Shown here in pieces: positions 54,711-64,000 of a stretch of 64,000 bases of DNA (within the stretch, counting starts at the first letter, position 1; every line of letters starts with the position of its first letter). The notes beneath the pieces were generated by a model. It ran no database searches. It was not told the origin of the DNA and saw only the letters and a program-made list of their open reading frames with translations. The position numbers and the translations under genes are program-made. This DNA is from Aaosphaeria pasadenensis. Lineage: Eukaryota > Ascomycota > Dothideomycetes > Pleosporales. Where the stretch lies: positions 248,001 to 312,000 of the forward strand of contig JAKLMB010000011.1 in NCBI GenBank assembly GCA_022813625.1, written 5' to 3'.

Positions 54711-55256
54711 CTACGTAGATTTCGGCACGCCCTCCATTGTCCCATAATCCTCCTTCAACTCCCTCTCCCCAACGACGACCGGCTTGCACGGCTGAAGCAC
54801 ATACATCATCCTCGCCCACTCGGTCGCGCTCTTATTCCTCCAAGCATGCATCGTGCCCCTCTGAATCGCCACGTCCCCCCTACTCATTTGCCTCGTCTCC
54901 CCACTGTCGAGAACCAATTCGATCTCCCCCTCGATCACAACGCCGTAGTCCAGCGACACGGTCCTGTGCATGGGTGATAGGTGCCCGGGCGCGATGTCGA
55001 CGAACCGGAGGACCGTGCCGTCGGAGACGACGAGGCCGGGGGCTGCGTCGAGTTTGGGTGCGTAGGCTTCGATGTCTTTGTCGTCGTTGAGGTCGACGGG
55101 GAAGCCTTGGGTGGTGTAGGCGAGGCCGAAGAGGGCGTTGGGGATGGGCTTGAAGTTGTTTTCCGAGGGGATGGCGGACGAGAATATGGCTTTGCCGGAG
55201 TCGTCGTGCGTTGTGATGAAGCGTTTTAGAGGTGGGAGGTTGTTTGGTGCTGCCAT
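54711..55256 (-). CDS. Small single-domain cupin
   Basis: 181-aa single-exon cupin. The conserved barrel covers residues ~80-155. Motif 1 reads GHLSPMHRTVSLDYGVVIEGE, the fungal HRTxSxDYG variant in which one metal-binding His is Thr and the Glu is Asp. Motif 2 is GDVAIQRGTMHAWRN with its His. The N-terminal ~75 residues (FITTHDDSGKAIFSSAIPS) are typical of this fungal subfamily. It is far too short to be a homogentisate dioxygenase. It may be an isomerase, a small dioxygenase or a binding protein. It is divergent from the fumarylacetoacetase-like gene, with two element copies between them, which ties it to the pathway. Confidence 0.88.
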   Translation of the reverse strand: MAAPNNLPPLKRFITTHDDSGKAIFSSAIPSENNFKPIPNALFGLAYTTQGFPVDLNDDKDIEAYAPKLDAAPGLVVSDGTVLRFVDIAPGHLSPMHRTVSLDYGVVIEGEIELVLDSGETRQMSRGDVAIQRGTMHAWRNKSATEWARMMYVLQPCKPVVVGERELKEDYGTMEGVPKST

Positions 55257-55426
55257 TTTGGTTTGCTTTGACTTGAATTATCTGGATGACTGTGTCTCTA
55301 TTCGAGGCTTTTGGGTTTGGAGATAAGGGTGAATGTGAATTGATCGATATTTTACAATTTTGTCTAACTATTGGTCTATGATGGAAGTACTAGTTATTGC
55401 TATGGTTATTGTATCCGTTTTGCGGA

Positions 55427-55464
55427 GCATCCGATGTGGAGGTGGGACATTTCTTTGCCCCGAA
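55427..55464 (+). promoter_or_regulatory. Cluster element copy B (extended)
   Basis: Begins GCATCCGATGTGGAGGTGGG, then ACATTTCTTT, then GCCCCGAA. It aligns with copy A over GATGTGGAGG, GGGACA, TTTCT and CCGAA. Confidence 0.7.
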
Positions 55465-55659
55465 ATATGGATTACCTGGTTGGGAACCTCGTACATCAAA
55501 TACGGAACAATTGTACCGGAGTTAACGCTCGGCAGATGCAATTGCCATTCTGTGACTGTTAGGTTCCGTTCCAGAGTCAGAGCTCAGTCGCAATGGCCGT
55601 TTGTCCTAATGGAGTAGTCAGGTACGTCTGGGCGGGTCACACAGATATCCCACCTTCAC

Positions 55660-55679
55660 TTCCGATGTGGAGAGACACC
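55660..55679 (+). promoter_or_regulatory. Cluster element copy C
   Basis: Reads TTCCGATGTGGAGAGACACC. It shares TCCGATGTGGAG with copy B and lies about 110 bp before the FAH-like start. Confidence 0.6.
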
Positions 55680-55789
55680 TGCTTCACCTCAACAACAAAA
55701 CAGCACAACAACGACAACAGCCAGAACCGGAACAGTCATCGCAGAAAAGCTATCGTGAAGATATCCAGGATTCTCTGATATCCGCAAAA

Positions 55790-57013
55790 ATGCCTTCCAA
55801 GGAAGCTTCCCAGTTCGGAATCAACAACATCCCTTATGGCATCGCCAGCTCCGCAAGCCACTCGTCACCGCAGTGCGTGACACGCATCGGCGACAGTGTC
55901 ATATTCCTTGCCTCACTGTCCACCTCCAGTGCGTTCAAAGGCATAAGAGCGGACCTGCCTACCATCTTCCAGAACTCCACCCTTAATGCCTTCGCCTCTC
56001 TCCCCAAGCAGGTCCACTCCCAAGTGCGCGCCGCCATCCAAGCTGCCTACAAAGACGGCAGCGACATCTCCCACTCAGAAGACATCAAAGACGTGACTCT
56101 CCACGTCCCCGTCCAGATCGGAGATTTCACCGACTTCTCCGCCTCGCGGGACCACGTCCTGAACGCCGGAGAAGCAATCCTCGGCGAGAAGGTCTATCCC
56201 CCCTCATTTCACAAGTACCCCATCGGCTATGCAGGACGCTGTTCGTCCATCGTACCTTCCGGAACCGCCATCCAGCGCCCACTGGGCCAGTTCATCGAGA
56301 ACTACGCAGCGGCGGAGAAAAACATCATCTTCGGCCCGTGCCGCGCGCTCGACTACGAACTTGAAGTCGGCGCGGTGATCGGACGCCCGTTGGCAGGCGG
56401 GGAGGGGCTGCATGCGAAAGACGCAGAGGAGCATATCTTCGGATTGATACTTGTGAACGACTGGAGTGCGCGAGACATCCAGGGACTGGAGATGAATCCA
56501 CTCGGTCCTTTCAACGGGAAGAACTTCGCGACTACGGTGTCGAGCTGGGTCGTAACGTCTGAGGCGTTGGAGGCGCACAAGGTCGCCGCGCCAGAGAGGA
56601 TGTCGCCTGTGGCGGGGTTCCTGGATGCGGAGAATGCGGTGAATTACAGGATCGACCTGGCGGCTGAGATCACGCGGAACGGTGCGGTGTCGAATACGTG
56701 CAAGGTTGGGTTCGACACGATGTACTGGACCTTTGCGCATATGCTAGCTCATCACACTGTCGGCGGATGTGGACTCAGGACTGGAGACTTGATTGCGAGT
56801 GGAACGGTGTCCGGACAGGGCGACGAGGAGCATGGCTGTCTCTTGGAAATGACGAAGAATGGGAAGGTGCCGTGGAAGTTGAGCGATGGTGGGGAGTTGA
56901 GATATCTGGAGGATGGCGACGAGGTGCGGTTCACGGGTATCGTGGGCGATGAGAAGGATGGGATCGGATTTGGTGAGTGCATTGGAACGGTGCGACCAGC
57001 ACGCCAGGCATAG
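55790..57013 (+). CDS. Fumarylacetoacetase-family hydrolase (FahA paralogue)
   Basis: 407-aa single-exon enzyme with the two-domain layout of eukaryotic fumarylacetoacetase, which hydrolyses a carbon-carbon bond in a 1,3-diketo acid. N-terminal domain: FGINNIPYGIASS...VTRIGDSV. Catalytic domain: DFTDFSASRDH (metal Asp and catalytic His), PIGYAGRCSSIVPSGTAIQRP, LDYELEVGAVIG (metal ExE), LVNDWSARDIQ (metal Asp, Arg), GPFNGKNFATTVS (Lys) and ASGTVSGQGDEEHGCLLEM (Glu). All residues known to matter in FAH appear kept. No homogentisate dioxygenase or maleylacetoacetate isomerase gene is nearby, so this is probably not the housekeeping tyrosine-pathway gene but one that acts after the extradiol dioxygenase. 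I use the ATG at 55790, directly before the conserved start. Confidence 0.92.
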   Translation: MPSKEASQFGINNIPYGIASSASHSSPQCVTRIGDSVIFLASLSTSSAFKGIRADLPTIFQNSTLNAFASLPKQVHSQVRAAIQAAYKDGSDISHSEDIKDVTLHVPVQIGDFTDFSASRDHVLNAGEAILGEKVYPPSFHKYPIGYAGRCSSIVPSGTAIQRPLGQFIENYAAAEKNIIFGPCRALDYELEVGAVIGRPLAGGEGLHAKDAEEHIFGLILVNDWSARDIQGLEMNPLGPFNGKNFATTVSSWVVTSEALEAHKVAAPERMSPVAGFLDAENAVNYRIDLAAEITRNGAVSNTCKVGFDTMYWTFAHMLAHHTVGGCGLRTGDLIASGTVSGQGDEEHGCLLEMTKNGKVPWKLSDGGELRYLEDGDEVRFTGIVGDEKDGIGFGECIGTVRPARQA

Positions 57014-59131
57014 AGATGTTATTGCGTTCCAAAACGCACATCATGCAGGCTTTCAATGAAAATGCCATGACAGCAACAGTATCAAGGGGAGGTATAGTAT
57101 GACTACCAGTAGTCATTCCTCTGTAACCTTGACCAGCGAAACCAATGATAAACATACTTAGAAACTCCCATCTTCTTGTGTGAATGAAATTATGCCAACT
57201 ATCCCTCTAACCTACCTCGTAAACCAGGTATATGTATACTACGAGTGGTAAGAGTATAGATTCATGTACGTACACCTCCAACGCGACCGACGCGTCAGCG
57301 GTATACACGAAGTCATGTGCCCTCGCCCCAACATCCGAATTCCCCGATTCGGCAATTCCGCCCATGCCACTCATCTTCCCACCGCTCACGCACTCTCGAG
57401 GTTTCAAATCCAAAGTCTAACTACGAGTTACAAGGGGTCAATTTTCGCGCATAGCAGACGAAAATTCATGAGATTCATTGTCATCTAAGCCGGCAGGAAA
57501 TGAGGGCATGGGAGAATTCGAAAAAAAAGCGATGGATGCGATGAATGCGATAGATGATGCGAAAAGCCATCCCTTCATTCATGGAAATATACTTAATGCC
57601 GTTGTTTGTTACTTTCTTGCAGCGACAAGTGGACGGAGATACCGGAGCATATAGGGGGTATCTATGGAGATTTAAAAATAAGAAACAAATAGACATGTTA
57701 ACTAGCGGGGAGAAGGCGGGAAAGGGTGAAGAAAGAGGAGGGGAAGAGGGTGTTGGTGGCGGTGATGGCGGGCCGGTGGCCGGAGTCGCGTCAAGACTGT
57801 CTTCCGGTGGAAGTATGGCTTGGTGGTAGTTTTCAAGGGCATGCGCGGCAAATCGTGCCGAAAGCGTGGGGACAAACCCTGAGAAGAGAAAAGTGCTTAT
57901 ACATCGGTGGGTGTCCTTGTGACTTGACTGACATTTGTCTGATATGGATTACAGATGGTCGTACTCGTGGATACATGTCTAGATACGATGGCTACGATAG
58001 AACGAATGTGTTGAGTGGGTAATGTTGGTTGTTGGTTGCACGCGCATACATGGAAACTGTAAAAGGCACGTATTCGCTTGGAGACATGTTGGAACGATGC
58101 ATGCTGTGCGACATTTAACGGATGCGGGGAAGAGAGAATGGGAGCTCTCTATCTGTGCTCCTCAATCCGGTTTCCCAATAGGTGGGGTCACAACGTGATG
58201 CAAGCAGGCAAGAGAAGCAATATAGTTAGTTAGTTAGTTACCATCCATCATTGAGCGGTGAGGCAAGATAATGGGATGGGGATGTAGGGAGTACATGATG
58301 GGATGATTGCGTGATGGATGTTGTCTCGCGTTACACCAAAGAGGCAGACTCGGCAATTGGAGGATATGTAGGTGAGATTCCTGAAAGCTTGAAAGATGTT
58401 GAGGGAGGGGGGCAGACGGAGGAATTATCTGTACATAGATGGTGGTTTGATACAACTATCGAATGGTGATGGATGGGATGGAATTAGATATAGTCACTCC
58501 GCTACATCTCGTTCTTGAGGATTTGGTGAGCTGTGATTGGCCAATCTGGCCGAGCTTTAGGCGTTTGAGCTTTTCGAGAGGAACAAAGACTATACCGGAA
58601 TGGGAATGGTGGACGTGGGATGCAAGTGAGCGGCACGTGTGGAGTCCCCGACTATTACCCGTCCACATTGTCCACATTGTCCACCATGACGGAGACTGTA
58701 CACACGATGTACAACCTCCAACTACCTCGTATCAAACAATCATGAAGAAAGCAGCAATTCGCGAGCAGGTGGTCATGTTACCCTATTTCCTAAATGTAGC
58801 ACTAGAGGAGAGAGATTCTAGACCCATGGAATCCAATTCAATCCAGTAATTATACCAGTACATACATAGTTCACGAGTGATGGACCCTGTCAACTGATCC
58901 TGCAGTCCTTAACCTCTAGCGTGCCACTGCTACCAAGGTGACGTCGAGCCGCCTCTTGCGCCTAACAACTACTGCGATACTACTACCCTAACCCTACTTC
59001 TCCTCCTACGCCTTTCCTCAAGAAAAAGAATTTGATACCCCCCTTTGCTCCTCCTCCCCTTCTCTTCCTCCTTTCCTCTCTTCCTTCAATCCCTCATTCC
59101 CTCCCCGTCAGTTTCCTCTCGCCTGCGTATC
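57014..59131. other. Long intergenic region without a convincing gene
   Basis: 2.1 kb. It holds a (TAGT)n microsatellite at about 58223-58240, a doubled CATTGTCCACATTGTCCAC at 58664-58682, and a CT-rich stretch before 59132 that is probably the transporter 5' UTR. Frames at 57554-58022 and 58463-58849 lack motifs and splice signals. A non-coding transcript or long leader is possible. Confidence 0.5.
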
Positions 59132-61008
59132 ATGCCTACTGGGAACGCCGTACGCGACAAGGATGCCTTCCCCACCAAACAGCTCATCGTCCTCGGTATG
59201 AACACACTCCCTCTCTCCTCGACATTACGATTCACGCCTCTCAATCCCAACTACCAAATACTGACCGCGCCTGACAGGAATATGCCGCTTCTCCGAGCCG
59301 ATAGCTTTCAATTCCATCCTCGCATACTCCGCTCTAATGGTACAGGACCTGGGAATACATGAAAAAGAGTCCGCCTTCTATGCTGGTCTCCTCGTCTCCG
59401 CCTACGCCGTCGCCGAAGCTCTCACCGCCCTTGGCTGGGGTGCCATATCCGATGTCTACGGTCGAAAACCCGTCGCCTTGATCGGTCTGGGAGGTGTCGC
59501 CCTGTCAAGTTTGCTTTTTGGTCTCGCGCCCACCTACTGGGTCGCATTGCTCGCCAGGTTTATCGGTGGAGCGCTCAATGGCAATGTAGCCGTCATGCAG
59601 ACAATGGTAGCCGAGATGGTGACCAATCCCGAGCATGAGCGTGAGTGACATCCAATCAATCCTAATGTACCCTGTATATCGATCGAGCCTCAGCACTAAT
59701 CAACACTCTGCAGCTCGAGCATATGCGACGCAGCCGTTCGTCTGGACACTGGGTGGAATCATAGGATCTGCGATGGGTGGTTTCCTGGCGCAGCCTGCCA
59801 AGTACTACCCTAATGTGTTCTCCCAAGACGGGATATTTGGTCGATTCCCATACTTGCTACCGAACCTCTTCGCCGTCGTTTCTATTGTTCTAGCCATTAT
59901 CCAAGGCATAATCTTCCTTGAGGAAACTAACCCCAATGCTCGTCAGAATGCAGCCGCGGCAGCTACACCAGCAGCCACTGATCACAACGACGACGACGTT
60001 GACGAAAGGACCCCTCTCAACCGAGAACACCTGCGCGTACGCGATTCTGTTTCTCGCCATTCGCGATCGTCCCACCACAGCTTCCGCGAGCGTTCCGGTT
60101 CGGTTATCGAGGCCATTCGGGAAATCAGGAAGAAGCCCTCGTTCATGGAAGACAGCATGCCGCTGCCTATTGACCAGCGATTCGACATCAGGAGGACCTC
60201 TTTCGGCACCATGCATTCCGTCAAGATTCCCCACGAGATTCTCCCGGACATCGAATCGACCCCTTCCACCCCCTCGACCGCCAGCAAGAAGCCGTTCAAT
60301 TTCACAGTCATAATGCTCACCATCTCCCTCAGTATCATTGCCTGGCACCAAATGGCCTACATTACCAACCTACCCATCTACATCCTCGACGAACCCGTCA
60401 AAGCAGGCTTGGATTTCACGGGCGGTCTCGGCTACGACATTCACGACGTGGGAACCTACCTGGCGGTCAACGGTGTAATTGCTCTCTTCATCCAGGCCGT
60501 GATTTTCCCTGTCTTCGTCCGAAATGTGGGAGTCTGGTACTCCTTCATCATCCCCATCATCCTCTACCCGACCACCTACATCCTCGGCCCCTTCATCAGC
60601 AGCTTCCCCGAGAAGTTGATCTCCCCGGGCATCTACCTCACTCTCATCCTCCAGGCCTTCTTCGGAATCGTCTCCTTCCCCTGCGCCCTCATCCTCCTCA
60701 AGAACGCGACGCCCTCTCCCCTCGTCCTGGGTCGCGTGAACGGCCTAGCAATGAGCGCCTGCTGTCTCGCACGCACAATTTCGCCCCCACTCGTCGGCCT
60801 CATCTACTCCCTCGGCGGCAGCGCCGCCGCATGGTGGAGTCTCGCCGCGGCCGCGGGCGTCGGAATCCTGCAGCTGATCTGGATGCCCCGGGAAAAAGTC
60901 GAGAGGGTGGAAGTGGACAACGGCTTCAAGGCCGCCCTGGCGAACGGAGACTTCGACGAGGCGATCGAAGATGGTAGCATCATCGACGGTCATGACGGGA
61001 GGGTGTAA
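59132..61008 (+). CDS. MFS transporter, ZIFL/YCR023C-like
   Basis: 573-aa major-facilitator transporter. Exons 59132-59195, 59278-59640 and 59714-61008 with correct phases; splicing gives LIVLGICRFSEPIAFNSILAY (TM1) and EHEPRAYATQPFVWTLGGIIG (TM5). The loop 2-3 motif is WGAISDVYGRKPVALIGLGG, and ARFIGGALNGNVAVMQTMVAEM is the TM4 antiporter-type motif. A long central cytosolic loop (~200-310) is rich in Ala, Asp, Ser and His (HSRSSHHSFRERSGS) and probably phosphorylated. The second half shows six more helices and a charged tail. It resembles fungal zinc-induced-facilitator-like carriers; the substrate is unknown. It is separated from the aromatic cluster by 2.1 kb and no element copy was noticed before it. 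Confidence 0.9.
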
Positions 61009-61755
61009 TGAAAAAAAATGAGTTCGACGATCAGACATAATTAGCCTCTGTAATCTGTTTTCCCCTTTCTCTCGCATATAAAATATCCATCGGGTTTTTT
61101 TGGTCATGTTCTGAAGTCTCATTGAATGCTTTATTCCTCTGTTTGTTCGTCTGTGATTTGTTCAGCGAGGGAAGCCGAGTAGATGCGAGGGAGCATATCT
61201 GGCGTTCTTAACTCTGGCGTTTCTGTTCCACCTTACTGATGGTCATCAACTGCATAGCTTGCCAGACAGCCAGTCGGTCATCTTTTGTCCATGACTCGAA
61301 TTGTTAGTCTAGTTACCTAGTTTGTGGGGTTTAGAAGAGACACATGAATACATAGTACCATCAGTCTGAGCCAATCTACATCATCTCATTATCAGTTCGT
61401 ATCCTAATGTATACTAAGATAAATTAGGTAAAAATACCTGTCTTGTCTGTGGAACATCATTGTTGATTGGGATGGGAAAAGAATGCTTAGTGGTTTCGGT
61501 GGGGGGAGGCGTGTGGAGAGAGGCAAATGACTGATTGATTGCTCTATTATCACCATCGATGGAGAGGGCCACAACTAGGTGTTTTCTTGCTTTAAATTCT
61601 GTTTAAGTTTGAGTTGTCAGACATGATTTCTATTTCTTTTTTACGGAGTGCTTCGATGCTGTGCGTTTTGTTACAAAGTTTACATATCCATTCATCACCC
61701 CGCCTTTCCCTCCACGGGACGGCATAAAATACAATCCACACCCCCTCAATCTACT
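61009..61755. other. Intergenic, convergent 3' flanks
   Basis: 747 bp between converging genes, AT-rich. No gene or RNA feature was recognised. Confidence 0.5.
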
Positions 61756-63044
61756 CTACACCTCCCTCGCAGCCTTAAGCTCGCTCGTAAACTGATCCAA
61801 GGTAATCACAAATCCCTTCTTCTCCTCGCCGAGCAGCTTCTTCTCCGCGTCGGCGAAGGTGTCCAGCAGCGTCTTCGCGAGCGTCTGGGCCTCGCGCGCG
61901 AGCGGCATGTCGGCGCCGAGGACCTGGCTGGCGGTCTTGATGCCGATGTAGAGGGGGATGAGGGAGATGATCTCTGATTTCAGAGAGTTGAGGGTGCTTG
62001 CTTTGGCGTGGTTGGATTTGAACTTGTTGAGGGCGATGGAGGCGCGGGCGTGGCTGAGGTGGGTTTCCTGGGTGGTGGGTTAGGAAAACGGAAGGATATG
62101 GGGTGTGAGGGGATTGTTACGTACCACGATGGAAGGATCCTGCGTGTGAGCCGACATGATTCTGTGGGCGTACTTCTTGACCTTGCCGTCGACGTCCTTG
62201 CCCTCCGTATGCTTCTTCGCCCGCACGGCAGCGAGCTCCAGCAGCGCGCCAATCGCCACGGGATTCGTCCTCAAATCGCCAGGCCCGACAGGCTTGCCCC
62301 CGAGATGCGCCTTCTCCTCCATCAAATCGATGACCTGCTCCGCATAGCCCAACGCCTTCTTCGTCTCCGCGGCACCCCACTCGGCATCCAGCGCCTTCTC
62401 GTGAAAGCCCGTGAACACCCTCAACACGATCTCCTCATCGCGTAACCGCAGACCGGTCTTGTCCGCCCTCTGGAGCGCCTTCAGCACGAGGTGCTGCATG
62501 CCCGCATTGTTCAGCGACCGAATGATCATGCACTTCCTCGCGGGGCTCAGGTGCAGCGAAGCGTCCTCGAAGCCCTCCAGCATGCGGAGCACGTTCTCCC
62601 AGTCCTCGGGCGTCTCGCTGGAGTCCACGATCGTCTTGATGGTGCCCCATTTGGAGGGCGTGTCCGTCCGTTGGTTGATGTGCTCGAGCGGCAGCGTCAC
62701 GTCGCCCAGTGTGATTTCCACGGATTCGGCCTCCAGGCGCGCCGTGTTGGACGGCCGGAAGACGAGCTTGCGCTGGTCTGGGGACAGCTGTGCGGGGAGG
62801 AGGACCTTGGAGTTGAGTTTTGCGAGGGCGGCGCCGAGGTCTTCAGAGGAGGGTTCGAGGAAGGAGGGTAGGGAGCCTGTAGGTGGTTGTTAGGAATTGC
62901 GGTTTTTGGGGGGGAATTGAGGTATTGCTTGCCCTTTCGTAGCGGACTGCATTGCGAGAATGCTCTGTGGGGGCAATTTAGTGCGTAGGCTGGCCTGGAG
63001 GTGGTTTTGAGCGCTGCCGAGCAGCCTCGCCGTATTGAATGCAT
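61756..63044 (-). CDS. Mitochondrial-type helical protein of unknown function
   Basis: 391 aa from exons 63044-62933, 62876-62125 and 62067-61756. The N-terminus (MHSIRRGCSAALKTTSRPAY and on to SPLRK) is rich in Arg, Ser and Ala and lacks acidic residues, a typical mitochondrial presequence. Intron 1 (62877-62932) starts GCAAGC and ends ACAG; no GT donor is available nearby, and GC-AG splicing gives the in-frame LRKGSLPSFLEPSSEDL. Intron 2 is GT-AG. The body is mostly helical (WENVLRMLEGFED, LVLKALQRADKTGLRL, AEQVIDLMEEKAHLGG), possibly a repeat-type fold. I do not recognise the family. It shares a 227-bp divergent promoter with the Naa38-like gene. Confidence 0.78.
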
Positions 63045-63271
63045 GATGTGATGTGGGCGAACTTTTTGTGAGGTTCTGCGGAGTTTGATACGGAGGTTTA
63101 CTGGGCTAACGCAAATGGGACAAACACGCCAAGACCCTGGAGTGACATCTCCACTATGGGTTGGGGTTGCCCATCGTTTTACACACTTTACATGATTGTA
63201 CGATTAGACAAAATCGTTCGATAATTTCTTCGCGAGTATCTCTGAGATCACAAAAAACTGTATGAGCAGCC

Positions 63272-63723
63272 ATGGACAAGACTGAGGCCAGCGTGTACCT
63301 ATCACAATTCATCGGGAAGAATCTCCGAATTCATACCTCTGACAACCGCATATTCGGCGGACAAATGAAATGCACAGACAAAGTAAGTTGAAACTTTGGG
63401 TCATATGGGAATACTATGATGGAGTCATACTCCTCACGACGGCTCTCTCCATAGGCATTCAGATTTCAATCTCCTAACCCCTTCATCTTCCATGGTTTTC
63501 GACTAACACGGCCCAGGACCGCAATATCATACTGGCACTTACGTATGAGTATCGAGCACCGCCTCCTGAGACCATCAAGAAGGCTGTTGAGGAGAGTGGA
63601 AATCCATCGACGCCTGTGAGCTGGAACAGCCGCTATGTGGGTCTCGTCGTCGTCCCCGGTGCTCACGTCAAGAAGATTGAGTTCGAAGAGAGTGGCTATG
63701 GGAAGAGCAATGTCGTGCTATGA
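63272..63723 (+). CDS. naa38: LSM-domain auxiliary subunit of the NatC N-acetyltransferase (Naa38/Mak31-like)
   Basis: 105-aa LSM-fold protein; exons 63272-63382 and 63517-63723 with a 134-bp intron, longer than its neighbours, phase 0. The Sm1 motif GKNLRIHTSDNRIFGGQMKCTDK|DRNIILA runs across the splice site, and Sm2 is RYVGLVVVPGAHVKKIE. Lack of the Asn-rich RNA-binding loop of canonical Sm proteins and the phrase RNIILALTYEY fit Naa38/LSMD1, the small subunit that supports Naa30 and Naa35 in co-translational N-terminal acetylation. A canonical LSM protein is the main alternative. Confidence 0.8.
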
Positions 63724-63781
63724 AGACATATCAGATACGCTGGAAGTATCTTATCGACACCCGCTGTGCCCATGCATGAGA

Positions 63782-63852
63782 ACGGAGACGGCGCCTGGGA
63801 GAGAACGATTCCTCACGTGATGCTGCTGGAGCATCACAAGCGCCGTCTCCGT
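63782..63852. repeat. Nested perfect inverted repeat (stem-loop)
   Basis: Outer arms ACGGAGACGGCGC (63782-63794) and GCGCCGTCTCCGT (63840-63852) are perfectly complementary over 13 bp. Inside the 45-nt loop a second hairpin, GTGATGCT (63817-63824) with AGCATCAC (63830-63837), has a 5-nt loop. It starts 58 bp after the Naa38-like stop codon. Confidence 0.75.
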
Positions 63853-64000
63853 AGGAAGTACATTGATTTGCATCGGTCGCCATTTCTGAGAAAGAAATTC
63901 TTCGCAACACAAAGAACTCGATCGTTTTCTGTTCTTGCAGAAATGGTTGGGATCAGTCACACGCAATCTGGCTTCGGCATGTGAGCAGCCTTCTGCCAAA

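Larger units (their letters stand above)
55257..55789. promoter_or_regulatory. Divergent promoter, cupin and FAH-like genes
   Basis: 533 bp between opposed starts. It contains element copies B (55427-55464) and C (55660-55679), both on the plus strand. Confidence 0.6.

Noticed and set aside
48063..55679. The shared element being only scattered CreA (SYGGRG) sites
   Set aside because: Six-base CreA sites are common, but these copies agree over 13-40 bp and occur in each promoter; CreA overlap remains possible in addition.
58463..58849. 128-residue plus-strand frame in the 57-59 kb gap
   Set aside because: Contains a short DNA repeat (TTGTCCACA) translated as VHIVHIVHH; no other support.
1..64000. 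CRISPR arrays, insertion sequences, bacterial operons
   Set aside because: The sequence is eukaryotic with spliceosomal introns; no regularly spaced repeats or transposase genes were seen.

Overview
This window is chromosomal DNA of a filamentous ascomycete (Pezizomycotina). The evidence is the many 45-65 bp introns with GTAAGT/GTGAGT-type donors and CTAAC-like branch sites, Zn2Cys6 regulators, fungal-type POT and MFS transporters, and secreted proteins typical of plant-associated fungi (an AA9 monooxygenase, an Egh16/GAS1-type protein, a DUF8021 protein). I cannot name the species. Gene models were built by reading splice signals and checking that reading phase and family motifs continue across each junction. 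All assignments are by motif recognition; no database was searched.

Layout. 0.6-9 kb is sparse and AT-rich: a DMT transporter, an SRPK-like kinase with a degenerate catalytic loop, a doubtful ORF beside a short tandem repeat, and the Egh16-type secreted protein. 10.1-20.1 kb is a compact set of a Baeyer-Villiger monooxygenase, a Zn2Cys6 regulator, a peroxisomal D-amino-acid oxidase, an HSL-type esterase and a divergently transcribed peptide transporter, which looks like a small catabolic cluster. 20.2-40.5 kb is mixed: a large vWA/zinc-ribbon/RBR ubiquitin-ligase-like gene, an APH-fold pseudokinase, an NmrA-like protein, a DUF8021 protein, a Caps_synth glycosyltransferase, a membrane dipeptidase containing a 9-nt micro-exon and a GC-AG intron, the AA9 enzyme, an SDR, an AT-hook protein and a leucine-rich-repeat protein.

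40.7-57.0 kb is the most interesting part. A salicylate-hydroxylase-like FAD monooxygenase fused to an acetoacetate-decarboxylase-like domain, an MFS transporter, a regulator carrying both C2H2 and Zn2Cys6 DNA-binding domains, a LigB-type extradiol dioxygenase, a CocE/NonD hydrolase, a small cupin and a fumarylacetoacetase paralogue lie together. Every promoter region in this block carries a variant of one GC-rich element, roughly NTCGNNAWGTGGRGR. The element also occurs in the promoter region shared by a catalytically degenerate aldehyde-dehydrogenase-like gene and a 120-aa gene of unknown function. I read this as a co-regulated pathway for an aromatic substrate: uptake, ring hydroxylation, extradiol ring opening, then hydrolytic carbon-carbon cleavage. 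Such extradiol routes are uncommon in fungi. The substrate is unknown.

57.0-59.1 kb is a long stretch without a convincing gene. It is followed by a second MFS transporter, a mitochondrial-type protein of unknown function with a GC-AG intron, a NatC auxiliary subunit (Naa38-like LSM protein) and a nested perfect inverted repeat at the right edge.
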